From assembly GCA_023266215.1 (NCBI GenBank), contig JAHFRQ010000010.1, positions 1 through 64,000 of the forward strand: a DNA stretch of 64,000 bases, given 5' to 3'. Made by a program: the position numbers and the translations under genes. The notes beneath the pieces are model-generated. The model saw nothing but the letters and a program-made list of their open reading frames with translations. It made no database searches and was not told the origin of the DNA. Source of the stretch: Gammaproteobacteria bacterium. GTDB taxonomy: Bacteria; Pseudomonadota; Gammaproteobacteria; Coxiellales; Coxiellaceae. Positions 16,793 through 26,112 of this stretch are shown here, piece after piece (position 1 is the first letter of the stretch; every line of letters begins with the position of its first letter).

Positions 16793-16945
16793 TCAGAGAA
16801 TTAATAATTGCGTGCTAACAAGATCAAGCCAATCTGTTTTGATAATATCTTCTGCAAAGACTAATTTAGCTTTATTTTTAAAATAATTCTGTAGCGCTAA
16901 AACGCAGTCTGTTGAAACGCCGCTATCTGCATAGATTAAAATCAT
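16793..16945 (-). pseudogene. Truncated BPL_N-type gene (5' 50 codons)
   Basis: Matches the first 48 codons of the gene at 14948-15598 almost base for base, with four differences by eye, then ends abruptly where the alginate lyase leader begins. The next codons (ATT CTC TGA) come from the leader. Its ATG overlaps the TGA stop of rdgC (ATGA), so the ancestral gene was probably coupled to rdgC at this site. Confidence 0.8.
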
Positions 16946-17856
16946 GCAGCAATAGCCTCTTTTATTTCAACAGCCACAAATTCTGGAACCAAGGCATCCA
17001 ATAAACTGGCCAACGTTTCTGACATGATGACAAAATCAGTATCAAATTGTTGCTCTGCTGTTTCAGTCTTATCATTCTGCGCCAATTCTAAAACCGCGTC
17101 TTGAAATTTAATATTTTTAAGTGAAAAATCAGCATTTAATACAAATTGAATTTGATCTTTCCACGATAGAGCTAATTGCGTTACTTCGCAGTTTTCTTTT
17201 AAGAAAGTCTGAACGCCAACTGCATGCAAATCCTGACATTGAAAACGAATCAAACGTCTGAACTGCTGCGTATCTTGCAGCACGCCATTTTGACCAATTA
17301 AAAAATCACCCGATGCGTCATTGTTAAGCCAATCTGTCATCACAGCGGAAGGTTTTTTAACTTCAAGTGATTGAATAGTAATGGGTGCAATAGCGCGCTT
17401 CAAAAAACCTATAAATCGCTCTGATCTGGGTTTATTATTCGTGTCCAAAATCAACCAATTCGTTTTTAAATCAATTAAACCCATGACGCGTGATTTCTTG
17501 GTAAAAGCACGTGGCAATAAAGTTTGCGTCACTTCATCTTTTAAATTTTGCTTTTCTTTTGATGAAACGCGACGCGAATCATTTTGCTCAAGCTCGATTA
17601 TTTTCTCTTGAACCGCTTGGCGAATCACGCTCGCTGGCAAAATCTTTTCTTCAAATTGTAAGCAAATTAACATAAATTGATTGGCGCGATACACCAACGG
17701 CCCGTGTGGATTGGGCATCGGTGAAACCCAGCCCATACTGCTTGCCAATGACGGCAAACACGGCGAAAAAGTCAGCGGCTCTAATAGTTGACTCAACTCT
17801 GATGGATCTTTGATCACTTTTGATAACTGATAAATTGAAGCTTGCTTAAACCACAT
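16942..17856 (-). CDS. rdgC: Recombination-associated protein RdgC
   Basis: Ring-shaped DNA-binding protein that limits RecA action at forks. The N-terminus MWFKQASIYQL is the family hallmark, and GWVSPM near residue 42 and the LIDLKTNWLILD region fit RdgC. The start is the ATG at 17856, behind GCGGAG; the seven codons before it begin with TTG and are not typical. 304 residues, as expected. Divergent from the lipase gene, with 39 nt between starts. Confidence 0.93.
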   Translation of the reverse strand: MWFKQASIYQLSKVIKDPSELSQLLEPLTFSPCLPSLASSMGWVSPMPNPHGPLVYRANQFMLICLQFEEKILPASVIRQAVQEKIIELEQNDSRRVSSKEKQNLKDEVTQTLLPRAFTKKSRVMGLIDLKTNWLILDTNNKPRSERFIGFLKRAIAPITIQSLEVKKPSAVMTDWLNNDASGDFLIGQNGVLQDTQQFRRLIRFQCQDLHAVGVQTFLKENCEVTQLALSWKDQIQFVLNADFSLKNIKFQDAVLELAQNDKTETAEQQFDTDFVIMSETLASLLDALVPEFVAVEIKEAIAA

Positions 17857-17895
17857 GATAGACTCCGCTGTAGTCAATAAATTAAGGAAGGTGAA

Positions 17896-19098
17896 ATGGT
17901 ACTCCGACGTTGTTTATTAGTCATTATTTTTTTATTCACCACACCTCTTTATGCATTTAGTAATTTAATTGTGTTTGGAGACAGCTTATCGGACGTCGGC
18001 AACTTTCCTGAAACGATTTATCCTTTTAAAAATCCCGATGCGGCAAAAATAGTCAGCAATACCAATTCACAATTCTATGTCCCATTTTCTAATCCTGTTG
18101 ATACAAACAGCAAGCCGCCGGAATCTTATTCTGCTTGGCCTGCAATCAATGAGCTCTATGCTGAAGACCAAGTGGTTATTTTTCCAAGCAAATCGAACAG
18201 AAAATATCGAAGTTTTAGCTGGGCGCAATTTTTTCTAGAAGCTGCCAAAGAAAGCCACTCAACACAAGCAACAGAATTAGTGCCCAGTGTCTTATTAAAT
18301 CAACGTATTGTGCCAGAAAACTTTTCATATGATTACGCGTGGGGTTTTGCAACATCAGATTCTGGCTGCACCAATCCGCAGTATCGATCTATCGGCCATT
18401 GCACGGAGGATGAAATTAATGCAGCGCGTGCAAAATATTTAAAAACATTTAGCTTGCAAGATTATCAGCAATTATTAATTCCGGGTGTGCAACAACAGGT
18501 TAATTTTTTTATTAATGATATAAAAACCCAGAAGATTGTAGTGGATCATGATACTATTTATGTATTTTACATTGGTGGAAATGATTTAATAATTGCAGGC
18601 AATGCATTAGAAAAACATTATAATCCTTTCCCTGCTTTTAAATTAATATTGGGATTAACGGCAAGTCATGTGATGAGCGCTGTTTCTGATTTATTAAGTA
18701 ATATTCCAAAAGATCAGCATCCTAAAGTAATTTATGTTTTTAATCAATTTAACCCAGCAATAACGCCGGGTTATTATCATAAACCGATATCAAATTTAGC
18801 GGGAATGATTATTGATCCGATTAATTTTTGGTTAACAGCGAGAGCCAATATTCACAATTGGTTCTCAAATACTAAAATAAAAATTATCACAATATCAGAC
18901 TTTTATGAAAATGCGGCTAAACTAGATTATTACAAAAATAATTTAGGTAAGGCATGCATGATTGATAATGGCAGTTATACCAATCCTGTCAGCATTCCCA
19001 GGAACAATTGCGCTGGCTATATTTTCTGGAATGATGTTCACCCGAGCTCCGATATGAATGCAATGATTGGTAGTAAATTTTTTAAAGTAGCTTTTTAG
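17896..19098 (+). CDS. Secreted GDSL/SGNH lipase-esterase
   Basis: Acyl hydrolase of the kind that includes the Legionella PlaA/PlaC lysophospholipases. Residues 1-20 are a signal peptide. Block I FGDSLSDVGN carries the catalytic Ser near residue 29. GGND (block III) lies near 227, and WNDVHPSS (block V, Asp and His) closes the domain at the C-terminus. 400 residues. AAGGAAGG lies ahead of the ATG. The stop codon directly abuts the stop of the opposing histidine kinase gene. Lipid specificity cannot be read. Confidence 0.9.
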   Translation: MVLRRCLLVIIFLFTTPLYAFSNLIVFGDSLSDVGNFPETIYPFKNPDAAKIVSNTNSQFYVPFSNPVDTNSKPPESYSAWPAINELYAEDQVVIFPSKSNRKYRSFSWAQFFLEAAKESHSTQATELVPSVLLNQRIVPENFSYDYAWGFATSDSGCTNPQYRSIGHCTEDEINAARAKYLKTFSLQDYQQLLIPGVQQQVNFFINDIKTQKIVVDHDTIYVFYIGGNDLIIAGNALEKHYNPFPAFKLILGLTASHVMSAVSDLLSNIPKDQHPKVIYVFNQFNPAITPGYYHKPISNLAGMIIDPINFWLTARANIHNWFSNTKIKIITISDFYENAAKLDYYKNNLGKACMIDNGSYTNPVSIPRNNCAGYIFWNDVHPSSDMNAMIGSKFFKVAF

Positions 19099-21369
19099 CT
19101 ATAAACAAGTAGTTTTTAATATCTCAACTTCGCTGAGAACTTTTTGATAACATAATTCAGTTTTGGTAAAATCATTATTTTTAATGCTGCTTTGAAATTC
19201 CAAGCAGGCTTTCTCTAAACTAGGCGCGCCACAATAGGATAATCCGCCCAATATTTTATGCACCGCATCATGCATTTTATCAAAATCACGCGCTTGATAA
19301 GCGTTCGTTACTTTTGTCATATCGTGATCAATATTTTTAGCCAATAAAATCAGCATTTCTTTTGCGGCTGCCTCGTCTTTATTTATCCTTTTAGCGCCCA
19401 GCTTTAAATCAATTGTTGACACAATATTTTTTCCTTTTGAAATATAAGTATTTAAAATATTAACTGCGTTAGATTTTAATAGCGGCTTTTGAAAAATAGC
19501 ATTCATGCCATAGGCTAAATAATGGTCCTGATCATCGACTTCAATGTGCGCCGTAAGTGCAATAATAGGTGTTTTTTGATTCATTGATTTTGATTGTCGA
19601 ATCTCTTCTGACACTAAAAAACCATTACTATCCGGCAAACCCAAGTCCATTAAGATTAGATCATATTGCTTTTTATCGCACTGAATCAACGTATTTTGTG
19701 CGTCATACACAATATCAACATCGCAATTAATTTCTTCTAGCATTAATTTTGTCACTGTTGCTGTCATCTCATGATCTTCAACCAACAGGATGGCTGCTTT
19801 TTTATCTTGAATATTGACTGTTGCAGATTTATTTTCAGCATTGGGTATATCAGCAGCTTCGCCAATCTCAAATGGAATCATGCATACCAATGTTGAGCCC
19901 TTTCCTAATCGACTGTTTAAATAAATTTTCCCGCCCAAATCTTCAACAAATTGTTTTACAATCGTCAGGCCTAAACCGGTTCCTTCATACACACCGTCAG
20001 ATGAAGGCGAGACACGCGCAAATCGCACAAAAACATTTTCTTGATTTTCAGGCGCGATGCCAATGCCGGTATCTGAAATAACGCATCTTAAAATAAATCG
20101 TGAGTCGATTATTTTTTCAGGAATCAATGAAATTTGAATTTCGCCTTTTGAAGTAAATTTTAATGCATTAGTTGTTAGCTCTAATAAAATTCTAAATAAT
20201 CTTTTGGAATCACCTCGCACATACACGGGCAAAGTCTCATCATATTCGAGCGCAATGGACAAGCCTTTAATAATAGCTTTGGGTTTAATCAACGCAATGA
20301 CTTTTTCAACCAATGTTTTTAAATGAAATGTTTGATTACCAATGGGAACAAAACCGGTTGTAACTTTAATGGCATCTAAAATTTCATTTTGAAAATCAAG
20401 CAAGGCCGTAGTTGCAGCAACAAGCTGATCTGCATAGCCTTTCGTTTTTTCGCTGATTGCTTCTTTTTGAATTAAACGTGCAAAACCAACTATGCCGGTT
20501 AAGGGTGTTCGAATATCATGACGAATATTTTCAAGAAATTCTGTTTTTGCGCGATTAGCCGCTTCCGCTTGCTCTTTTGCGATCATTAAATCTTCTTCGG
20601 ATTTTTTTCTATCAGTAATATCAAATGAAATACCAACCAATCCTGTCACCTGACCAAATTCATCGTGCAGTGGCGTGCGTTTTGATAAATAAGTTGCAAC
20701 CGATTTATCGGGTCGCACAATGCGCTCTTCAATCGTCAAGCTTTTATCGTTATTCATAACCTCTTCATCATAGCTTTTAATCAGCTCTGCTTGCGCCTGT
20801 TTTTCTACATCTAATTGATCTGCTGTTAATAAATCATGCGCTGTTTTTCCGATCAGCATTTTTCGTGATTCAAAGCCTACGTCAGTTGCTTGTAATTCAT
20901 TTCCGCCGCGCAAGATACAATGTCGGTCTTTCCAGTAAACATGACCTGGCATCACCGCAATAATTTCGTCTAATGTGCGCCATTCACGTTCCATTTCGCC
21001 TTTGTATTGCGTCACATCAAATGAAATGCCAAATACACCCACCACTTCGCCCCGCGTATTGGTGAGCGGCATCTTCATTACATAACGATTAAATTTTTCA
21101 GTGACAATTCTTTTTTTACGCCTTAATACTGTTTTATCAGAATCGATCATTTCAGCACAAGTTTTTTTATCCCAAGGTAATTGCGCATCTGTTTTTCCGA
21201 TGATCTCTTTTTCAGATTGCAAACCCAGTAATTCTGCAAAGGGCAGATTACATCCCAAATAAAATCCAAACTTATCTTTCCAGTAAACGCTCGCAGGCAA
21301 TTGTGAGAAAATGCTTTCCCACTGAATCGCCGGTTTTCGCTTTTTTCGATCAAATATTTTACGCATCAT
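19099..21369 (-). CDS. Hybrid sensor histidine kinase (PAS-PAS-HisKA-HATPase-REC-HPt)
   Basis: Four-step phosphorelay kinase. Two PAS domains (about residues 20-130 and 140-255, both with a VYWKD start) are followed by a HisKA helix with FLENIRHDIRTPLTG, an HATPase with DTGIGIAPEN and GTGLGLTIVK, a receiver (LLVEDHE, LILMDLGLPDS) and a C-terminal HPt with AVHKILGGLSYCG. No transmembrane segment is visible, so it is cytoplasmic. The last base pairs of aroC overlap a possible TTG start. The ATG at 21369 (or 21366) is more likely. No partner response regulator is in the window. Confidence 0.93.
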   Translation of the reverse strand: MMRKIFDRKKRKPAIQWESIFSQLPASVYWKDKFGFYLGCNLPFAELLGLQSEKEIIGKTDAQLPWDKKTCAEMIDSDKTVLRRKKRIVTEKFNRYVMKMPLTNTRGEVVGVFGISFDVTQYKGEMEREWRTLDEIIAVMPGHVYWKDRHCILRGGNELQATDVGFESRKMLIGKTAHDLLTADQLDVEKQAQAELIKSYDEEVMNNDKSLTIEERIVRPDKSVATYLSKRTPLHDEFGQVTGLVGISFDITDRKKSEEDLMIAKEQAEAANRAKTEFLENIRHDIRTPLTGIVGFARLIQKEAISEKTKGYADQLVAATTALLDFQNEILDAIKVTTGFVPIGNQTFHLKTLVEKVIALIKPKAIIKGLSIALEYDETLPVYVRGDSKRLFRILLELTTNALKFTSKGEIQISLIPEKIIDSRFILRCVISDTGIGIAPENQENVFVRFARVSPSSDGVYEGTGLGLTIVKQFVEDLGGKIYLNSRLGKGSTLVCMIPFEIGEAADIPNAENKSATVNIQDKKAAILLVEDHEMTATVTKLMLEEINCDVDIVYDAQNTLIQCDKKQYDLILMDLGLPDSNGFLVSEEIRQSKSMNQKTPIIALTAHIEVDDQDHYLAYGMNAIFQKPLLKSNAVNILNTYISKGKNIVSTIDLKLGAKRINKDEAAAKEMLILLAKNIDHDMTKVTNAYQARDFDKMHDAVHKILGGLSYCGAPSLEKACLEFQSSIKNNDFTKTELCYQKVLSEVEILKTTCL

Positions 21370-21377
21370 CGTTGCTT

Positions 21378-22454
21378 TCAAATTATTTTATTTCTCAAGT
21401 AATGATCCATGATAACCAATGCTGCCATCGCATCCACAATGGACACGGCACGTGGCAGAACACAGGGATCATGTCTGCCGGTTGCTTCCAACATACAGGC
21501 TTTATTTTCCAGTGTAACAGTATGTTGTGGCTTGCTAATCGTAGCAACAGGCTTAAATGCGACTCTAAAATAAATATCTTCGCCCGTAGAAATACCGCCT
21601 AATGTGCCACCTGCATGATTCGAGACAAACTGCGGCTTGTCATTTTTAACTATCATGGCATCGTTATGTTCACTGCCGCGCAGTGTGACGCCATTAAATC
21701 CAGAGCCTATTTCAAAGCCTTTTACCGCATTGATACTAAGCATGGCTTTACCTAAATCCGCAGATAATTTATCAAAAACAGGATCACCTAAACCTGCGGG
21801 CACATTGCGAATAATGCATTTAATAATGCCTCCGATAGAATCGCCTTCGCTTTTTATTGTTTCAATTAACGCAATCATTTTTTTTGCAGCATTAAAATCA
21901 GGACAGCGGATAATATTCGATTCGATATCAATCATGGTGACTTTACTAGAATCAACATTTGAGACAATACTCCCAACTTGATCAACATAGCTTACAATTT
22001 CAATATTAAGATGTTCTTTTAAATATTTTTTTGCAATAGCGCCCGCTGCCACTCGCGCCACTGTTTCACGCGCAGAAGCTCTACCGCTACCGCGATAATC
22101 GCGCCTACCGTATTTCATCAAATAAGTATAATCAGCATGCGAGGGTCTATAGACTTTTTTTAGGTTATTATAATCTTCAGGACGCATATCGGTATTGTAA
22201 ACTAACAATAAAATAGGAGCGCCAGTAGTTTTTCCTTCAAAAACACCTGACATAATATGAATCAGATCTTGCTCTTTACGCGGCGTTGTAATTGCACTTT
22301 GTCCTGGTTTGCGTCGATCTAATTCACGCTGAATATCAGATTCAGCAATCTCAAAACCAGTAGGACAGCCGTCAACAATAACTCCAACAGCGCCGCCATG
22401 TGATTCGCCACAGGTTGTGATTTTAAATAAAGCACCAAAAGAATTTCCTGCCAT
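21378..22454 (-). CDS. aroC: Chorismate synthase
   Basis: Converts EPSP to chorismate with reduced FMN, the last step of the shikimate pathway. The signatures [36 protein letters not shown] and [11 protein letters not shown] are present. 358 residues. It begins 3 nt after aroB and is the third gene of the aroF/G-aroB-aroC set. Confidence 0.97.
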   Translation of the reverse strand: MAGNSFGALFKITTCGESHGGAVGVIVDGCPTGFEIAESDIQRELDRRKPGQSAITTPRKEQDLIHIMSGVFEGKTTGAPILLLVYNTDMRPEDYNNLKKVYRPSHADYTYLMKYGRRDYRGSGRASARETVARVAAGAIAKKYLKEHLNIEIVSYVDQVGSIVSNVDSSKVTMIDIESNIIRCPDFNAAKKMIALIETIKSEGDSIGGIIKCIIRNVPAGLGDPVFDKLSADLGKAMLSINAVKGFEIGSGFNGVTLRGSEHNDAMIVKNDKPQFVSNHAGGTLGGISTGEDIYFRVAFKPVATISKPQHTVTLENKACMLEATGRHDPCVLPRAVSIVDAMAALVIMDHYLRNKII

Positions 22455-22457
22455 GAT

Positions 22458-23570
22458 TTACTCGCTAATAATACTATTAAATGCTCGCTTAACTATTATA
22501 TCCGTCACAGGATGCGCATAATAATTATTTACACTGTGTGCAGACCCTATTTCTTTTAACAAAACATAATGTGCTTTATTATATCGTGATTTTTTATCGC
22601 TTTGAGTCGCTAGAATTAGTTCTGCAATATCATATTTTCGCAAATTTTTTCCAATAATACCCAGCTTTTTTAATGCATTTTTAACTACTATTAATTGCTC
22701 TGTTGCCAATAAATTTTTATGGTTCGCAATCGTTGCTTCAACCAGTATGCCAAAAGCCACTGCATAACCATGCAGTAAAGTGTAGTTTGACATTTTTTCT
22801 AGCGCATGACCAATGGTATGTCCAAAATTCAATAGCATACGCTCACCTAATTCTTTTTCATCTCGCATCACTACGTTCGATTTAATTTTTAATGCTCGAA
22901 AAATAATATTTTTTAACAATATATTATTATTATTATTTTTAATTATTTGCTCAAGATGGGATATAAGATAATAAAAACTTTTTTTATCGTGCGTTAAAAA
23001 CATTTTAAACGCTTCGATTAGCCCATTAATTTTGTGTTTTATGGGCAATGTATTGAGTAGTTGCGTGTCTACAATAACAGCAATAGGCTGATAAATCGCG
23101 CCAATTAAATTTTTTCCTCGGAGTGTATTAATGCCTGTTTTTCCGCCCACGCTGCTATCCACCATGGCTAATAAAGTGGTTGGAATTTGAATGAACGGTA
23201 CACCACGCAAATAAGTTGCTGCAATATAGCCCGCTATGTCGCCCACAACACCACCGCCTAATGCGAGTATTAAGCAATCTCTGTCGCAATGGTGACGTAA
23301 CATGGCATTTTCAATAGCTTCTTTTGTTTTGCTATTTTTATTTTTTTCACCTGCAGAAAAAAATAGCAATAAAGCATCATGACCTGCTTTTTTTAACGCG
23401 CGCTGTAAGCGCAAGCCAGCTAATTTTTTTACCTGATGATCTGTGATAATTACAAACCGACTGAATTTTTTTTTGGGTAGCCACGAATTAATATTAAATA
23501 AATCAGCACCAACTATAATCGGATATTTCGGCGCGGGTTTTTCTGGTATTGCTATTGATATTTTACGCAT
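22458..23570 (-). CDS. aroB: 3-dehydroquinate synthase
   Basis: Second shikimate step, DAHP to 3-dehydroquinate, NAD+- and metal-dependent. The GGGVVGDIAGYIAATYLRG glycine-rich site, the DSSVGGKTGIN loop and the metal ligands in LNFGHTIGHALE are all present. 370 residues. Its ATG overlaps the TAA of the DAHP synthase gene (TAATG). Confidence 0.97.
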   Translation of the reverse strand: MRKISIAIPEKPAPKYPIIVGADLFNINSWLPKKKFSRFVIITDHQVKKLAGLRLQRALKKAGHDALLLFFSAGEKNKNSKTKEAIENAMLRHHCDRDCLILALGGGVVGDIAGYIAATYLRGVPFIQIPTTLLAMVDSSVGGKTGINTLRGKNLIGAIYQPIAVIVDTQLLNTLPIKHKINGLIEAFKMFLTHDKKSFYYLISHLEQIIKNNNNNILLKNIIFRALKIKSNVVMRDEKELGERMLLNFGHTIGHALEKMSNYTLLHGYAVAFGILVEATIANHKNLLATEQLIVVKNALKKLGIIGKNLRKYDIAELILATQSDKKSRYNKAHYVLLKEIGSAHSVNNYYAHPVTDIIVKRAFNSIISE

Positions 23571-24613
23571 TACAATTTTACTTCATCTGATAATTTAAGT
23601 AATAAAGCTTCTGTTTGTTCCCAGCCAAGACAAGGGTCTGTAATTGACAATCCATTTAAATCAATCGTTGATGCATTGCTGCTCTCTAGCTTTTGGTTTC
23701 CCTCTTTTAAATAGCTTTCAATCATAAAGCCTTTCATCAATCTGCGCAAATCAGGTCTATTTTTTAAATATTTCATTACTTTAAAAATAGTTTCTGGCTG
23801 TGTCCGATGATCTTTTTTACCATCAATTATGCAATTATCGTGACTCACATCAATTAGCACAGCTGGGTTTTTAATTCTTTGTTTTTCCAGATTTTTTTGA
23901 ACCATTTCAAGATCTTCGAGTGAATAGTTCGGCGCACTATTAGCGCCCCGCAGAACCAAATGTGCGTGCGGATTACCCAGTGTTTTTACTTCATACCCAT
24001 CCATGGCTGCAACATGCGCACTTTGCGCTGCTACAATACTATTAACACTAACGTCAATTGAGCCATGTGTTGGATTTTTTAATCCAACAGGACAATTTGC
24101 GGCGGAGGCAAAAATACGATGCTCGTGATCTTCGCTGCTTCTAGCACCAATTGCAAACCACGAAACCAGCTCTGAAAAACCGCGTGAATTATGTGTAAAT
24201 AAGCACTCATCCGCAATGGGCAACCCTCTCTCAACCACTTTAACCATCATCTCACGCGCGTAATGCATCCCTGCTTCAATATCAGGTTCAGAAAATGGAT
24301 TGGGCTGATTAATTGGCCCCGTCCAGCCTTTGGTGGTGCGTGGTTTTTGTATATACATGCGCATCACTATTTTCAATGATTTTTTCAGCTTGATATTAAG
24401 CATCTGCAACCGCTTTGCATATTCAAAAACAGCTTCTTTGGGCCATGCGGAACAAGGCCCAACAATGATAAGCAACCTGTTATCGCGACCATCTAAAATA
24501 CGTCTTATTTCTTCTCTATCTTGGATTACTTTTTCATGTCCCGATGAAGACAGGGGATATTGTCGAATAATTTTTTCTGGCAAAGGTAGTTTTTTAATGC
24601 GTACGCAACTCAT
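23570..24613 (-). CDS. DAHP synthase (class I, AroF/AroG/AroH type)
   Basis: Condenses phosphoenolpyruvate and erythrose 4-phosphate, the first and regulated step of aromatic synthesis. The segments IVGPCSAWP, KPRTTKGWTGPINQP, AIGARSSEDHEHR and the metal-site DVSHDN region match the short bacterial class. The start was set at the ATG at 24613, preceded by AAGAGGCG. This gives 347 residues, against about 350 in E. coli; longer readings run into the operator. Which amino acid inhibits it cannot be told. Divergent from trpE. Confidence 0.93.
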   Translation of the reverse strand: MSCVRIKKLPLPEKIIRQYPLSSSGHEKVIQDREEIRRILDGRDNRLLIIVGPCSAWPKEAVFEYAKRLQMLNIKLKKSLKIVMRMYIQKPRTTKGWTGPINQPNPFSEPDIEAGMHYAREMMVKVVERGLPIADECLFTHNSRGFSELVSWFAIGARSSEDHEHRIFASAANCPVGLKNPTHGSIDVSVNSIVAAQSAHVAAMDGYEVKTLGNPHAHLVLRGANSAPNYSLEDLEMVQKNLEKQRIKNPAVLIDVSHDNCIIDGKKDHRTQPETIFKVMKYLKNRPDLRRLMKGFMIESYLKEGNQKLESSNASTIDLNGLSITDPCLGWEQTEALLLKLSDEVKL

Positions 24614-24634
24614 TTTCGCCTCTTGATTCTCATG

Positions 24635-24688
24635 TTGTTGACTTGTACTGTTGTAATGGTATAGCATTACATCAGTACAAGTCAACAA
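24635..24688. promoter_or_regulatory. Palindromic divergent promoter/operator between the DAHP synthase gene and trpE
   Basis: Perfect 16-bp inverted repeat TTGTTGACTTGTACTG (24635-24650) / CAGTACAAGTCAACAA (24673-24688), with inner arms TAATG/CATTA. Each arm holds TTGACT, and 16 bp further lies TATAGC (plus) or TATACC (minus). The two promoters therefore overlap head-on in one symmetrical site. The GTAC-containing half-sites recall TrpR operators, but that is only a resemblance. Confidence 0.7.
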
Positions 24689-24698
24689 GGCATATAAA

Positions 24699-26111
24699 AT
24701 GATTAAACCAACTTCATTGAGTGACTTTCAGGCACAAGCAAAACTTAATAAGCGCGTGGCCATTATTCGTGAGATCTCATGCAAACAATTAACACCGCCG
24801 CTGATTTATCAGCTGATTAGCAAGTTATATCCTACCGATGGCGTTATATTTGAAGATCAGAATCATGCGCATATCTGTTTTGACCCAATCTCGTCTATTT
24901 CAGTATCAAATAATAACAAAAATCATCCATTTTCATCCTTGCGTGCATTACAATCAGAGCTTGCGTGTGCTACGCAAGATGAAGCGGCGCATCTTGTTAC
25001 TCATGCTATTGGGTTTATTACCTATGATGTCATTCGTTCTTTTGAAGCAATTCCAGATCGTCATGTCGCAAATTCTTCATTGCCAGTTCTTTTGTTTCAT
25101 TTTTATCGATTGAGTTTGGTAATTGATTTTAAAAAGCAAGCTATCTTAATTAGCCTAATAGTAGAAACAAATAAAGAGTTATTAAAAATTTATAGTAAAG
25201 CGCAGCAAAAATTATCTGATATTATTGCTTTGCTTTCTACTGACATACTAGACACTATTTTATTAACATCAACAAATACAGTATCACCCATTGAGCTTGA
25301 AACTTCTGATGCTGACTTTATAAGCATGGTTAAAAAGGCAAAAGAAGCAATTTTACGTGGCGATGCATTTCAAATTGTTTTATCCAGATGTTTTAAACGT
25401 CGTTATTTTGCAACACCATTGGATATATACAAAACATTACGCAGTATAAATCCCGCACCATTTATGTTTTATTTTCCAATTGAATCCGGTGTTATTGTTG
25501 GTGCATCTCCAGAGCGATTGGTACGCGTTCATGATAGAACAATAACAGTTAACCCCATTGCAGGAACACGCAAAAAAACGCCAGACAAAACAAATGAAAT
25601 GATTTCACTTGATTTGCTATCCGATAAGAAAGAAGTAGCTGAACATATGATGCTTGTTGATTTGGCGCGAAATGATGTTGGCTCAGTCAGCGAGCCTAAT
25701 AGCGTCACAGTGAAAGAATTTCTACAAGTAAAGCATTATTCGCATGTTAGTCATATTGCATCGACAGTCACAGGAAAGTTACAGAATGAATATGATGCGC
25801 TCGATGCATTGATTGCAGCATTTCCAGCTGGCACATTAAGTGGTGCGCCTAAAATTCGCGCTATGCAACTGATTGATGAATTAGAAACCTCTCGTCGTGG
25901 ATTATATGGCGGTGCTATTTGTCGATTTGATTTATTGGGCAATTTAGACAGTTGCATTGCAATACGAACAGCACTGCTGCAAAACGGTATCGCAACTATT
26001 CGAGCAGGCGCTGGCATTGTTCATGATTCAAATCCAGCCAATGAAGCACAAGAAACGTTTTATAAAGCTCAATCAATGCTAGATACAATTGCCAAGGCCG
26101 ATGGAGAATAA
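24699..26111 (+). CDS. trpE: Anthranilate synthase component I
   Basis: Makes anthranilate from chorismate with ammonia from TrpG. The chorismate-binding C-terminal domain holds GDAFQIVLSRCFKR, GASPERLVRV, NPIAGTRKKT and the FPAGTLSGAPKIRAMQLIDE signature. 470 residues. At the N-terminus, the position of the LLES Trp-binding element of enteric TrpE reads VIFEDQ (about residues 49-54), so feedback inhibition may differ. First gene of trpEGDCFBA, with AAGG 8 nt before the ATG. Confidence 0.95.
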   Translation: MIKPTSLSDFQAQAKLNKRVAIIREISCKQLTPPLIYQLISKLYPTDGVIFEDQNHAHICFDPISSISVSNNNKNHPFSSLRALQSELACATQDEAAHLVTHAIGFITYDVIRSFEAIPDRHVANSSLPVLLFHFYRLSLVIDFKKQAILISLIVETNKELLKIYSKAQQKLSDIIALLSTDILDTILLTSTNTVSPIELETSDADFISMVKKAKEAILRGDAFQIVLSRCFKRRYFATPLDIYKTLRSINPAPFMFYFPIESGVIVGASPERLVRVHDRTITVNPIAGTRKKTPDKTNEMISLDLLSDKKEVAEHMMLVDLARNDVGSVSEPNSVTVKEFLQVKHYSHVSHIASTVTGKLQNEYDALDALIAAFPAGTLSGAPKIRAMQLIDELETSRRGLYGGAICRFDLLGNLDSCIAIRTALLQNGIATIRAGAGIVHDSNPANEAQETFYKAQSMLDTIAKADGE

Positions 26112-26112
26112 T

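Noticed and set aside
24614-24688. N-terminal extension of the DAHP synthase to an upstream ATG
   Set aside because: It would place coding sequence across the palindromic promoter. The ATG at 24613 has a good ribosome site and gives the family's usual length.
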